Positions 20,723-29,264 of a DNA stretch of 64,000 bases are shown here, piece after piece. Position numbers and translations under genes: made by a program. The notes beneath the pieces are model-generated. The model saw only the letters and a list, made by a program, of their open reading frames with translations, made no database searches and had not been told where the DNA came from. The stretch is from Corynebacterium pilosum DSM 20521 = CIP 103422. GTDB taxonomy: Bacteria; Actinomycetota; Actinomycetes; Mycobacteriales; Mycobacteriaceae. Numbering within the stretch: position 1 is the stretch's first letter; each line of letters opens with the position of its first letter. The stretch covers positions 101,224 through 165,223 of the forward strand of contig NZ_KB892468.1 in assembly GCF_000373805.1 (NCBI RefSeq), given 5' to 3'.

Positions 20723-21982
20723 TTACTTAACCGGAGTGATCACGTCTTTGCCCATAAGTGGGCGCAGAGCCTCAGGCACGACGACGGAGCCGTCGGCCTG
20801 CTGGTTATTTTCCAGGATGGCGACCAGCCAGCGCGTGGTGGCCAGCGTGCCGTTGAGCGTGGCAACGATCTGAGTCTTGCCCTCTGCGTCGCGGTAGCGG
20901 GTGTTCAGGCGGCGGCCCTGGAACGTGGTGCAGTTAGAGGTGGACGTGAGCTCGCGGTAGGTGCCCTGGGTGGGCACCCACGCCTCGGTATCGAACTTGC
21001 GGGCTGCCGACGCGCCAAGGTCACCACCGGCAACATCGATGACGCGGTAGGGAACCTCGACTGCTGCCAGCATTTCCTTTTCCAGCTGCAGCAGCTTCTG
21101 GTGCATCTCTTCGGCATCTTCCGGCTTGCAGTACACAAACATTTCCAGCTTGTCGAACTGGTGCACGCGCAAGATGCCGCGGGTGTCCTTGCCGTAGGAC
21201 CCGGCCTCGCGGCGGAAGCAGGACGACCAGCCTGCGTACAGGATGGGGCCGTCGGACAGGTCGATGATCTCGTCCTGATGGTAACCAGCCAGCGCCACCT
21301 CAGAGGTGCCCACAAGGTAGAGGTCATCGCGCTCGAGGTAGTAAATCTCGTCCGAGTGGTCACCCAAAAAGCCGGTGCCCTGCATGATCTCCGGGCGCAC
21401 CAGCACAGGTGGGATCATCAGCTTAAATCCGGCCTCGCGGGCCTTGGCCGCAGCCAGCTGCAACATAGCCAGCTGCATCCAGGCGCCGTCGCCGGTGAGG
21501 TAGTAGAAGCGGGCGCCGCCGACCTTCGTGCCGCGCGCCATGTCGATCATGCCCAAAGACTCGCCCAGCTCAAGGTGGTCCTTTGGCTCAAAATCAAACT
21601 CCGGGATCTCGCCGATGTGTTCCAGCACCACGAAGTCATCCTCGCCACCAGCGGGTGCTCCTTCGACGACATTGGAGAGCTTGTACTGCAGCTCCACCAC
21701 GCGCTCTTCGGCGGCCTTCTGCTCCTCCTCGGCCTGCTTGACCTTGGCCTTGAGCTCATTAGAGCCTTCCAGCAGGGCTGGGCGGTCCTCGGGCGCGGCC
21801 TGCCCGATCTTCTTGCCAAACGCCTTTTGCTCACCACGCAGTGTGTCGGCGTTGGCGATGGCGGCGCGGCGCGCCTCGTCGGCGGAGAGCAGCTCGTCGA
21901 CAAGCGCAGGGTCCTCCCCGCGGTTCTTCTGCGAATCGCGGACGCGGTCGGGGTTCTCACGGAGCATTTTCAGATCAATCAC
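20723..21982 (-). CDS. serS: Seryl-tRNA synthetase
   Basis: 419 residues from GTG 21982 ([12 protein letters not shown], the standard start of SerS). The frame extends to 22003, but those seven codons are not part of the family. An N-terminal coiled-coil arm (about 25-105) is followed by the class II core with motif 2 ([21 protein letters not shown]) and motif 3 near the C-terminus ([17 protein letters not shown], split here for brevity). Charges tRNA-Ser and tRNA-Sec where present. No tRNA gene was seen nearby. Confidence 0.96.
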   Translation of the reverse strand: MIDLKMLRENPDRVRDSQKNRGEDPALVDELLSADEARRAAIANADTLRGEQKAFGKKIGQAAPEDRPALLEGSNELKAKVKQAEEEQKAAEERVVELQYKLSNVVEGAPAGGEDDFVVLEHIGEIPEFDFEPKDHLELGESLGMIDMARGTKVGGARFYYLTGDGAWMQLAMLQLAAAKAREAGFKLMIPPVLVRPEIMQGTGFLGDHSDEIYYLERDDLYLVGTSEVALAGYHQDEIIDLSDGPILYAGWSSCFRREAGSYGKDTRGILRVHQFDKLEMFVYCKPEDAEEMHQKLLQLEKEMLAAVEVPYRVIDVAGGDLGASAARKFDTEAWVPTQGTYRELTSTSNCTTFQGRRLNTRYRDAEGKTQIVATLNGTLATTRWLVAILENNQQADGSVVVPEALRPLMGKDVITPVK

Positions 21983-22058
21983 AGTGACTAACCCTACCGC
22001 CAACGCCTCCCATTTTCCGCCTGCCCCCGCCGACGTGACCTACCTGTCATACAAACGG

Positions 22059-22088
22059 TTGAGCTGGTAATAACCAGTGGCGTATGAT
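22059..22088 (+). promoter_or_regulatory. farR-like promoter with palindromic operator, probably leaderless
   Basis: TTGAGC (22059-22064), an 18-bp spacer and TATGAT (22083-22088) form a good promoter whose predicted start falls on or next to the ATG at 22096. The near-perfect palindrome CTGGT-AATA-ACCAG (22064-22077) sits between the boxes; GT...AC symmetry is usual for HutC-type GntR operators, so autorepression is likely. Confidence 0.6.
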
Positions 22089-22095
22089 GGTGTGT

Positions 22096-22848
22096 ATGGA
22101 TCGCGCCGCACCCGAACTTCCGAAACGGACCATCACCGATGGACCCGTGCCGAAGCACGCCCAGCTGCGCGCAATCCTCGAGCAACTCTGCGAACGGGAA
22201 CTCTCACCGGGCGATCTCCTGCCAGGCGAACGCGTCCTCGAAGAAACCTACGGTGTCTCCCGCATCACCGTACGGCGCGCAATTGGTGACCTGGTGGCGG
22301 CCGGCAAGCTGCGTCGCGTCCGCGGGAAAGGCACCTTCGTCGCGCCGAACCCCCTGGTCAGCAAGCTGCAACTTGCCTCTTTCTCTGAGGAGATGCGCGC
22401 GCAGAAGGTCGCGGCCTCGTCGAAAATCTTGCTCTCCGCACGCGCCACCGCCCCGGATAACGTGGGCGCATTTTTCAACACGGAACCTAGTCAAGAGCAC
22501 ATTCACCTGCGCCGCCTGCGGCTTGGCGACGGCGAACCCTACGCCATCGACGACGCCTGGTACAACGGCCAACTCACGCCCGACCTGCTAGAAAATGACG
22601 TCTATAACTCCGTCTACACGCTTCTCGACGAAAACTACGGCCTCCCCGTAACCGAAGCCGACCAAACCGTCACCGCCGTGGCCGCCGACGACCAGGCAGC
22701 CGCCCTCCTCGACGTCTCTCCCGGCAGCCCGTTGCTCCGCATCGTGCGCTTTGCGCGCTCCGGCGAGCACCCCGTCGAGCTGTGTTCGTCTGTGTACCGG
22801 ACAGATAGGTACCGGCTGAATACTCGCGTAGGGCGCGGGCTTGAGTAG
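22096..22848 (+). CDS. farR: GntR/HutC-family transcription regulator (FarR-like)
   Basis: 250 residues: N-terminal winged helix (PGERVLEETYGVSRITVRRAIGDL within about residues 40-65, quoted in part: GVSRITVRRAIGDLV) and a C-terminal UTRA effector-binding domain. Position between serS and the septum-formation gene equals that of FarR in C. glutamicum, which acts on fatty-acid and amino-acid genes; the name rests on synteny and family. In-frame ATGs at 22084 and 22087 exist, but the promoter boxes put the transcript start beside ATG 22096. Confidence 0.75.
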   Translation: MDRAAPELPKRTITDGPVPKHAQLRAILEQLCERELSPGDLLPGERVLEETYGVSRITVRRAIGDLVAAGKLRRVRGKGTFVAPNPLVSKLQLASFSEEMRAQKVAASSKILLSARATAPDNVGAFFNTEPSQEHIHLRRLRLGDGEPYAIDDAWYNGQLTPDLLENDVYNSVYTLLDENYGLPVTEADQTVTAVAADDQAAALLDVSPGSPLLRIVRFARSGEHPVELCSSVYRTDRYRLNTRVGRGLE

Positions 22849-22857
22849 GGTTGGGGC

Positions 22858-23934
22858 ATGGCTACTTCTTCTACCTGGCGTTCGCGAGCCGGTGTAACGG
22901 GCTTACTTTTTGCCATACTGGTCGGCGTCGTCGGCGCCGGTTCGTACTCCGTAGTCGCGGACCGCAACGCAGACCCAGTGTCCAACCAGGCTGAAGGGGG
23001 CGGAGTCGACAGCGCCAACGGCGGAGCAAACGGGGGTGCCGAAGGCAGCGACACTCAAGAATCCGTCGCCCCATTCACCACCGCGAACCAGGGCGCCTGC
23101 CTGACGTGGGAAGTAGACGACCAGGGGGAGATCACCGCCTTCGAACAGACCAGTTGCGATACCCCGCACCGCTTCGAGGTATCAGTACGTGAGGACCTAG
23201 CCACCTACCCCACCAGCGAGTTCGGCAGCGAGGCGGAGATGCCTAGCCAGACCCGACAGGCCCAGCTGCGCGAAGAGCTGTGCCACACTCCGACGATCCG
23301 CTATCTTGATGGCCGTTACGATCCCGTCGGGAAGTACTCCATCGCCCCGATCCTGCCGTCCGCGGAAGCCTGGGAGCGTGGCGACCGCACCATGCTGTGC
23401 GGCCTGCAAGTCACCGACGCCGATGGTGTCCCCCAACTCACCGAGGGCCGCGCCGCAGACCAGGACCAGGCGCGCGTCGCCGATCCCGGCCAGTGCATGA
23501 GCGCGGATAACTCCAACGTGCTGCACATCGTCGATTGTGGCGAGGACCATCAGCTCGAGGTCACACACATCGAAGACCTCAACCCAGTCTTCCCCGATCA
23601 CACCCCCACCCTGGAGGAGCAGGACGACCACCTGAAGGAAGTGTGCACCCAAGCCGCCATGGATTACTTGGGCGGCGAGGAGCAGCTCTACCAATCCACG
23701 CTGCAGCCCTACTGGGGCACACTGCCCGCGGCCAGCTGGGATGGGGGTTCGCGCTCCGTGAACTGTAGCTTGGTCCACGCGAACGAAGAGGGCGGGTTCT
23801 CCACCCTGAAGGGTTCAGCGACTGGGGGCCGCGAGGGCTTCACCATCGACGGCCAACCGCCAGCCGAGCAGCCGCCACGCGACCCGATCCGTGAGCCACA
23901 GACCCCAGCATCAGAGGAAGCACCCGCACAGTGA
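22858..23934 (+). CDS. Membrane-anchored septum-formation family protein
   Basis: 358 residues. One N-terminal transmembrane segment is followed by a Gly/Ala/Asn-rich linker and then two repeated extracytoplasmic modules each starting with a G-x-C-L/M pattern and D-C/SC pairs (GACLTWEV...TSCDTPH; GQCMSADN...VDCGEDH), as in the Septum_form family and Rv3835. The C-terminal tail is Pro-rich. Its role in mycolata is unproven. Its stop overlaps the next start as GTGA, so it is coupled to the zincin gene. Confidence 0.8.
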   Translation: MATSSTWRSRAGVTGLLFAILVGVVGAGSYSVVADRNADPVSNQAEGGGVDSANGGANGGAEGSDTQESVAPFTTANQGACLTWEVDDQGEITAFEQTSCDTPHRFEVSVREDLATYPTSEFGSEAEMPSQTRQAQLREELCHTPTIRYLDGRYDPVGKYSIAPILPSAEAWERGDRTMLCGLQVTDADGVPQLTEGRAADQDQARVADPGQCMSADNSNVLHIVDCGEDHQLEVTHIEDLNPVFPDHTPTLEEQDDHLKEVCTQAAMDYLGGEEQLYQSTLQPYWGTLPAASWDGGSRSVNCSLVHANEEGGFSTLKGSATGGREGFTIDGQPPAEQPPRDPIREPQTPASEEAPAQ

Positions 23935-24278
23935 CGAAGGTCAGCGACGAAGTCTTTGAATCGCTTATCGACGACGCCCTGGACGAACTGCCCGAAGAGT
24001 TCGCCCAGCGGATGCGCAATGTCGTCGTCTTAGCCCGGCCCTATAACGAGGAGCGGCCGCACCTCCTAGGGCTCTTCGAGGGCGTGCCGCTACCGCAGCA
24101 GCACGCCAACCACACGGGCTTCTTACCTAACGCCATCTTCATCTATAAAGAGCCCCTCGAACGGTACTCGCGTGATCTCGAGGAGCTGCGCCGCGAGGTC
24201 CGCGTCACCGTGTTGCACGAGGTGGGCCACTATTTCGGACTCGAGGAAGAGGACCTGCACCGCTTGGGCTACAGCTAG
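23931..24278 (+). CDS. Minimal zincin-type metallopeptidase family protein
   Basis: 115 residues from GTG 23931, overlapping the previous stop by 4 bp. The C-terminal HEVGHYFGLEEEDLHRLGY gives the H-E-x2-H-x2-G-x4-D/E zincin signature (metzincin-like, Rv3836 type). Many members act on unknown substrates. The pairing with the septum-formation gene is conserved in mycolata. The 3' ends of this gene and the histidine phosphatase gene overlap by 4 bp in convergent arrangement. Confidence 0.83.
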   Translation: MTKVSDEVFESLIDDALDELPEEFAQRMRNVVVLARPYNEERPHLLGLFEGVPLPQQHANHTGFLPNAIFIYKEPLERYSRDLEELRREVRVTVLHEVGHYFGLEEEDLHRLGYS

Positions 24279-24871
24279 TTATCGCCCCAGCGCACCAGCT
24301 CCCACTGACCAAACGTGTCCGTGGGGTTGAGCACCACGAAGCGGCAGTTCGGCAGCGGGTTGCGGACGGCGAATTTCGGATCGATGCCGGCTGCACGCAC
24401 CGCAAACATTCTGATCGCCGCGCCGTGGGAGACCACGACAGCCGAGCTATCCTCACCCCGCAGCGCCTCTGCCACCCCACCTTGGTAGCGGTGCAAAAAC
24501 TGGTGCGCGTCCTCACCACCGGGAATAGCCTGGTCAGAGCTGCCGTCGAACCACGAATGCACGATGCCGTGATAGGACTCGTGCGCCTCGAAAGAATTCT
24601 GCATCTCATGCTCGCCCGCAGTAATTTCCTGCAGACCGGACACGGCGGGAATGTGATCGAAGAAGGGATCGAAAGCGAGCTGCCCGGTCTGGCGCGCACG
24701 CAGCGCCTCCGAGGTGACCACCGCGTTCGGGCCGTACAGATCCATCAGCTCGGGCCCGACCTCGCGGGCCTGCTGCTGGCCTAACTCCGTCAACGGCGCA
24801 CCCGGCAGAGCGGTATCTAGCGCACGTGCCACATTGGAAGTGGTTTGGCCGTGGCGCAGCAGGATGAGCAT
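24275..24871 (-). CDS. Histidine phosphatase family protein (phosphoglycerate-mutase-like)
   Basis: 198 residues with the catalytic RHG motif at the start (LILLRHGQTTSN, His about 8) and the second His in VVVSHGAAIRM near residue 148. It hydrolyses small phosphate esters; the exact substrate is not clear. It starts directly after the pheA stop and is probably co-transcribed with it, as in M. tuberculosis (Rv3837c-Rv3838c). Confidence 0.86.
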   Translation of the reverse strand: MLILLRHGQTTSNVARALDTALPGAPLTELGQQQAREVGPELMDLYGPNAVVTSEALRARQTGQLAFDPFFDHIPAVSGLQEITAGEHEMQNSFEAHESYHGIVHSWFDGSSDQAIPGGEDAHQFLHRYQGGVAEALRGEDSSAVVVSHGAAIRMFAVRAAGIDPKFAVRNPLPNCRFVVLNPTDTFGQWELVRWGDN

Positions 24872-25795
24872 TTAGTGTCCTTCCCGGGCCTTCCGGACCC
24901 AATCAGTTGCTTCTGCAAGGCGGGCCTCATCGTCGATAAGCGAACTCTGGCTCTGGCTGGCAGCGGGCCACGAACCGAGGAAAGTCACGGTGTTGGCGCG
25001 CAGCCACAGGTTGCGCAGCGCTTCGGCCAGGGGCGCATCGTCGATATGTCCCACCAAGTCGACATAGAAATTATAGGTCCTGGCCTCTTTTCGCGTCGGG
25101 CGAGACTCAATGCGCGACATATTCACCCCGCGGTACGCGAATTCCTGCAGCGCGCCGACGAGCGTGCCGGGCTCATTCGGCAGGTCAAAGACAACGAACG
25201 TACGGTCCGCACCCGTGCGCGCCGTCGGCTTGCCCGTGTGCCCCACGGCGATGAAGCGGGTCTGGGCCGTCGCCATATCCGCGATCCCCTCCGCGTGCAC
25301 CTCCAGCCCGAACAGGTTCGCGGCCCGCAGCGGCGCCGCGGCGACATCGGCAGAGCCCTCCGCCACCGCCTGGGCGGCCGCCGCATTCGAGGTGGCACCC
25401 GTATAGGTGACGTGCGGCATATTCTTTGTCACCCAGTCGCGGACCTGGCGCTGGGCGACGGGATGGGTGGAGAAGATCTTGGCGTCGGCAAGCGAGGTGC
25501 CCGGGCGCGTCATGATCGCGAAACTGATCGGCAGCTCCAACTCATGGTAAATCTGCACTCCAGGAGCCTCGATCAACGCATCGGTAGTGGAGGTGACGGC
25601 ACCGTCCACCGAATTTTCGATGGCCACCACGGCCCAGTCGGCCTCGTCGTCACGTACCGCGTGCAGCGCCGCCGAAGGCGAATCAACAGGAAGTAATTCC
25701 ACATCACCTGGGCCAAAGACCCCGCGATCGTGAAACTTCCACAAAGCTTCTTCGGTAAACGTGCCTGCGGGACCAAGGAAAGCAACGGTTGTCAT
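24872..25795 (-). CDS. pheA: Prephenate dehydratase
   Basis: 307 residues. The catalytic PDT domain (about 1-185) opens with FLGPAGTFTEEAL and contains the T-R-F conserved triplet (QTRFIAVG). The C-terminal ACT domain (about 200-285) has the GTLVGALQEFA and ESRPT motifs that bind phenylalanine, so feedback inhibition is expected. Converts prephenate to phenylpyruvate for phenylalanine synthesis. Confidence 0.95.
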   Translation of the reverse strand: MTTVAFLGPAGTFTEEALWKFHDRGVFGPGDVELLPVDSPSAALHAVRDDEADWAVVAIENSVDGAVTSTTDALIEAPGVQIYHELELPISFAIMTRPGTSLADAKIFSTHPVAQRQVRDWVTKNMPHVTYTGATSNAAAAQAVAEGSADVAAAPLRAANLFGLEVHAEGIADMATAQTRFIAVGHTGKPTARTGADRTFVVFDLPNEPGTLVGALQEFAYRGVNMSRIESRPTRKEARTYNFYVDLVGHIDDAPLAEALRNLWLRANTVTFLGSWPAASQSQSSLIDDEARLAEATDWVRKAREGH

Positions 25796-25810
25796 GCGAT
25801 CTAGCCTACA

Positions 25811-26518
25811 GTGGTGCAGGTGAAGCGCATTTCCACCGAGATCCTCCTGGTTCTCACCATCACTTTTGGTATGAGTGGGCTGCGGTCCGTCCTCCGGCTA
25901 ATCGACGCGCTGACCGCCCCCGAAGCACTCAACGACCAACAAGTAGTCCTCAATGACGCGGCCAGCCAGACAGCCTGGTTGGATGTTGGGCTGCAGCTCG
26001 CCAGCGCCGCCACCCTCTTTGCGTGGGGCGGGCTGGCCCTCTTCCTGCTGGGTGAGCGCCTGCCCCGGCCCCGCTGGGGCGACGTGGGCTGGGCAGCCAT
26101 CCTCGCGGCGGTGATCGGCATCCCCGGCCTTGTGCTGTACGTCGTGGCGCTGAACCTTGGGTTAAGCAAGGAGGTCGTGCCGACGACCGACGCCGTCGAG
26201 ATCCCCCTCCTGCTGTTGTGGAGCGCGGCCAACGCCTTCGGCGAGGAAGTCGTGGTGGTGATGTGGCTGATCACGCGGCTGAAACAGCTGCGCTGGCCGG
26301 CGTGGGCCGCGATCGGCGCGTCGAGTGTACTGCGCGGCTCCTACCACCTCTACCAAGGGGTATCCGCTGGCCTGGGCAATATTGTCATGGGGCTTGTCTA
26401 CGGCTACTTCTATTACCGCACCGGCAGGGTCTGGCCGCTGATTATCGCCCACTTCCTGATTGATGCCGTAGCGTTTGTTGGCTACCTCCTGTTGGATCTG
26501 AGTTGGCTTGGCCTTTAA
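25811..26518 (+). CDS. CPBP-family intramembrane protein (CAAX protease/bacteriocin-processing type)
   Basis: 235 residues with about six to seven hydrophobic segments. CPBP motif 1 appears as FGEEVVVVMW (a Glu pair, but the usual following Arg is absent), motif 2 as RGSYHLYQG, and motif 3 as HFLIDAV. Members are membrane proteases or self-immunity proteins; with the altered motif 1 activity is uncertain. It begins 15 bp from the divergent pheA start and ends 38 bp before the LCP gene. Confidence 0.75.
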   Translation: MVQVKRISTEILLVLTITFGMSGLRSVLRLIDALTAPEALNDQQVVLNDAASQTAWLDVGLQLASAATLFAWGGLALFLLGERLPRPRWGDVGWAAILAAVIGIPGLVLYVVALNLGLSKEVVPTTDAVEIPLLLLWSAANAFGEEVVVVMWLITRLKQLRWPAWAAIGASSVLRGSYHLYQGVSAGLGNIVMGLVYGYFYYRTGRVWPLIIAHFLIDAVAFVGYLLLDLSWLGL

Positions 26519-26556
26519 CTAGGGAGGTCATCGGTGCAAGCGCTACGATAAGCACC

Positions 26557-27783
26557 ATGTCGAGGGACTTCTACAACCAAGGCGCCAACCACGGGGCCAA
26601 CGGAGACCATGGGGACTCTGAGGACTTTGTGATTGGCCGCGACGGGAAACCGCTGCTTGACCGCTACGGTCGCCCCGTGCGTCGTCGCCCGCGCCCGCAA
26701 GAGAGGCCCCAACAGCAGCTTCCGCCGGAACGGCCGCGCCAAGACTACGCGCCGCGCCAGAGCTATGAACCGCGCCCACATTATGAACCCCGCCGCGCGC
26801 CTTACGACGATGTTCCCCTCCAAGTCTCTCAACGGCCCAGTCGCTCGTCGACACGCGCACCCCGCCCCCGACGCAGGCCACGGCGCCGCATCGGCTGCTT
26901 CTCCGGCTGCAGTTCCCTGCTAGCCATTGTGCTGGTGCTCGCGGTCGTCCTCGTTTTGTGGGGCGACAGCAGGCTCACGCGTGTCGACGCCTTCCCCGAC
27001 CAACCGATCGCCAATACGTCGGGCACGAACTGGCTACTCGTAGGTTCGGACTCCCGCCAGGGCCTGAGCGAAAACGATATTGAACGGCTGGGCACCGGCG
27101 GCGACGTGGGCCCCAGCCGCACCGACACCATCATGGTGCTACACATCCCTAATATGGGCGAGTCCACCCTGATCAGTATCCCGCGCGACTCGCTGATGAA
27201 TATTCCTGGTTATGGCGAGGACAAGATCAACGCTGCCTTCGCCTATGGTGGCCCGAAACTGCTATCTGAAACCGTCGAGCAAGCCACTGGCCTGCGCATC
27301 GACCACTACATGGAAATTGGTATGGGTGGCCTGGCCGGGGTTGTCGATGCCATCGGCGGCGTAGAAATCTGCGTGGACCAGCCCATTCAGGACCCGTTGG
27401 CGGCTCTCGATGTGCAGCCCGGCTGCCAGAAGATGGATGGCGCTACCGCGCTGGGCTATGTGCGTACCCGCGCTACCGCCCAAGGTGATATAGACCGCGT
27501 TGCTCGTCAGCGTCAGTTCTTCGGGGCGCTCGTCGATAAGGTCGCATCGCCTGGCACGCTGCTCAACCCGATCCGGATGACATCGCTACTGTTCAGTGGC
27601 ACGGGTGCGGTGCTTGTCGGCGAGGGTGACCACCTCTGGCACTTGGGCCGCATGGCGTGGGCGATGAGCCGCGGCGTGAACGCAGAGACCGTGCCGATCG
27701 GCGGCTTCATGGATACCTACGTGGGCAACGTCGTCATCTGGGACGGGTACGCCGCAGAGGAACTATTTGCCCCGCTGCGCTGA
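26557..27783 (+). CDS. lcpB: LytR-CpsA-Psr family glycopolymer ligase
   Basis: 408 residues. A long cytoplasmic, Arg/Pro/Gln-rich tail (about 1-115) is followed by one transmembrane segment and an LCP domain containing GSDSRQG, SRTDTIMV, SIPRDS, DKINAAFAYGG and YVRTRATAQGDIDR. LCP enzymes attach arabinogalactan or other polymers to peptidoglycan. The position after pheA is that of lcpB in C. glutamicum. ATG 26557 fits better than the upstream in-frame codon at 26503, which overlaps the previous gene. Confidence 0.85.
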   Translation: MSRDFYNQGANHGANGDHGDSEDFVIGRDGKPLLDRYGRPVRRRPRPQERPQQQLPPERPRQDYAPRQSYEPRPHYEPRRAPYDDVPLQVSQRPSRSSTRAPRPRRRPRRRIGCFSGCSSLLAIVLVLAVVLVLWGDSRLTRVDAFPDQPIANTSGTNWLLVGSDSRQGLSENDIERLGTGGDVGPSRTDTIMVLHIPNMGESTLISIPRDSLMNIPGYGEDKINAAFAYGGPKLLSETVEQATGLRIDHYMEIGMGGLAGVVDAIGGVEICVDQPIQDPLAALDVQPGCQKMDGATALGYVRTRATAQGDIDRVARQRQFFGALVDKVASPGTLLNPIRMTSLLFSGTGAVLVGEGDHLWHLGRMAWAMSRGVNAETVPIGGFMDTYVGNVVIWDGYAAEELFAPLR

Positions 27784-27924
27784 CGCTTGCCGAAGCTGGT
27801 CGTGCTGCTGATCCAGCACGGCCATATCTTCGCGGAGGCGGCGCACAGTCTGCTCGCGCGTCGGCGGCGTGTCCGCAGGCCGCACCTGGCGGTCGCGGAC
27901 GCGTTGTAAAAATGTGGAGGCCAT
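27763..27924 (-). CDS. Small hypothetical protein, 53 aa
   Basis: ATG 27924 preceded by AAAGGGGCAG; the frame MASTFLQRVRDRQ...QRGK ends with TAG at 27763, overlapping the 3' end of lcpB by 21 bp on the other strand. It is very rich in Arg, Gln and Asp and probably helical. No family recognised. The ribosome site and codon use make it plausible; no second line of evidence is available. Confidence 0.45.
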   Translation of the reverse strand: MASTFLQRVRDRQVRPADTPPTREQTVRRLREDMAVLDQQHDQLRQASAQRGK

Positions 27925-28041
27925 GGCTTCTGCCCCTTTCCCTCGTTTCTTAACGCCTACCGTAGAGATACTTTCTGTGTGAAACGTGCAAACACGAGGT
28001 ACATCTGGTGATTTTCAGATGAACTTGCCGTAAACGCAGAA

Positions 28042-28074
28042 ATCCCGCGCTTGTCGACGAGGACAGCGCGGGAT
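28042..28074 (-). terminator. Terminator of the ugp operon
   Basis: ATCCCGCGC/GCGCGGGAT stem with an inner TGTC/GACA extension, 18 bp after the ugpC stop; followed on the minus strand by TTTCTG. The loop contains TCGTCGACAAGC, a variant of the dispersed 12-mer. Confidence 0.75.
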
Positions 28075-28091
28075 CTAAAGGTCTGCGGCTA

Positions 28092-29225
28092 CTAGAGGTA
28101 GTTCAGGTTGATTTCCGTCTCCGGATCGAAGAAGACACAACCACCAGGAACCGGGCGAACGTGAATGATGTCGCCCTGATCCAGGGTGCCTTTCGGCGCA
28201 CGGACCGTGACGCGATCGCCACGAACCGACACTGGCGAGTTCGCAGTCATGATCGGAGAGCAGTAAGCGAACTGCTCGCCACCGAGGTGCTCCACGATGG
28301 CCACCTCGAGAGGTACCGTCGGCTCACCTGCTGGGGCATCGGCCCCGATGGAAGCGATCTCCCAGTTTTCTGGGCGCACACCCAGAATGACCTTGCCGGC
28401 AACGACCTTGGAGGCCTGCTCTGCGGTCATTCCCAGATCCATCTTGTGGCCCTCACCAAGCACTGCGCGGCCATTGCTGACGGTCACGCCGTCCAGCAGG
28501 GTCATTGCTGGAGAGCCGATGAAGGTTGCCACGAAGGTGTTGCCAGGGTTCTCGTAGAGGACGCCGGGGGCATCTACCTGCTGGAGGATGCCGTTCTTCA
28601 ACACGCACACCCGGTCGCCCAGGGTCATGGCCTCGGTCTGGTCGTGGGTGACGTACACCGTGGTCGTGCCCAGCTCACGCTGCAAAGCCGCAATCTGCGC
28701 GCGGGTAGACACGCGGAGCTTCGCGTCCAGGTTGGACAGCGGCTCATCCATGAGGAACACCTTCGGCTGACGTACGATCGCACGCCCCATGGCCACACGC
28801 TGGCGCTGACCACCGGACATCGCCGACGGTTTCTTATCGATGAGGTCTTCCAGCTCCAGCATCTTGGTGGCAAACGCCACGCGCTCGTCGATAGTCGCCT
28901 TGTCTATCTTCTGGTTCTCCAGCGCGAAAGACATGTTCTGCCGCGCCGTCATGTTGGGGTACAGCGCGTAGGACTGGAACACCATGGCAACGTCACGGTC
29001 GCGGGCGCGCAGCTCGGTCACGTCCTCGCCATCGATGAAGATCTGGCCTTCATCAACCGGCTCCAGGCCTGCGAGCATGCGCAGGGTGGTGGACTTGCCG
29101 CAGCCGGATGGGCCGACGAGCACTAAGAATTCGCCATCGGCGATATCCAGGTTGACTCGGCTCACAGCTGGTGGGCGGGCCGGATCATAAATGCGGGAAG
29201 CCTGGCGGAATTCAACAGTCGCCAT
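28092..29225 (-). CDS. ugpC: ABC transporter ATPase UgpC (MalK/MsiK type)
   Basis: 377 residues. Walker A GPSGCGKST (about 38-46), signature MSGGQRQRVAMGRA, Walker B VFLMDEP and the H-loop VTHDQTEAM form the ATPase; the C-terminal 130 residues are an OB-fold regulatory domain as in carbohydrate-importer ATPases. Last gene of ugpAEBC. It powers uptake of sn-glycerol 3-phosphate or glycerophosphodiesters; such ATPases may also serve other sugar importers. Confidence 0.88.
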   Translation of the reverse strand: MATVEFRQASRIYDPARPPAVSRVNLDIADGEFLVLVGPSGCGKSTTLRMLAGLEPVDEGQIFIDGEDVTELRARDRDVAMVFQSYALYPNMTARQNMSFALENQKIDKATIDERVAFATKMLELEDLIDKKPSAMSGGQRQRVAMGRAIVRQPKVFLMDEPLSNLDAKLRVSTRAQIAALQRELGTTTVYVTHDQTEAMTLGDRVCVLKNGILQQVDAPGVLYENPGNTFVATFIGSPAMTLLDGVTVSNGRAVLGEGHKMDLGMTAEQASKVVAGKVILGVRPENWEIASIGADAPAGEPTVPLEVAIVEHLGGEQFAYCSPIMTANSPVSVRGDRVTVRAPKGTLDQGDIIHVRPVPGGCVFFDPETEINLNYL

Positions 29226-29264
29226 AAAGGCTCCCTCCTTTCAGTGGGTTGTACTTAACGACGA

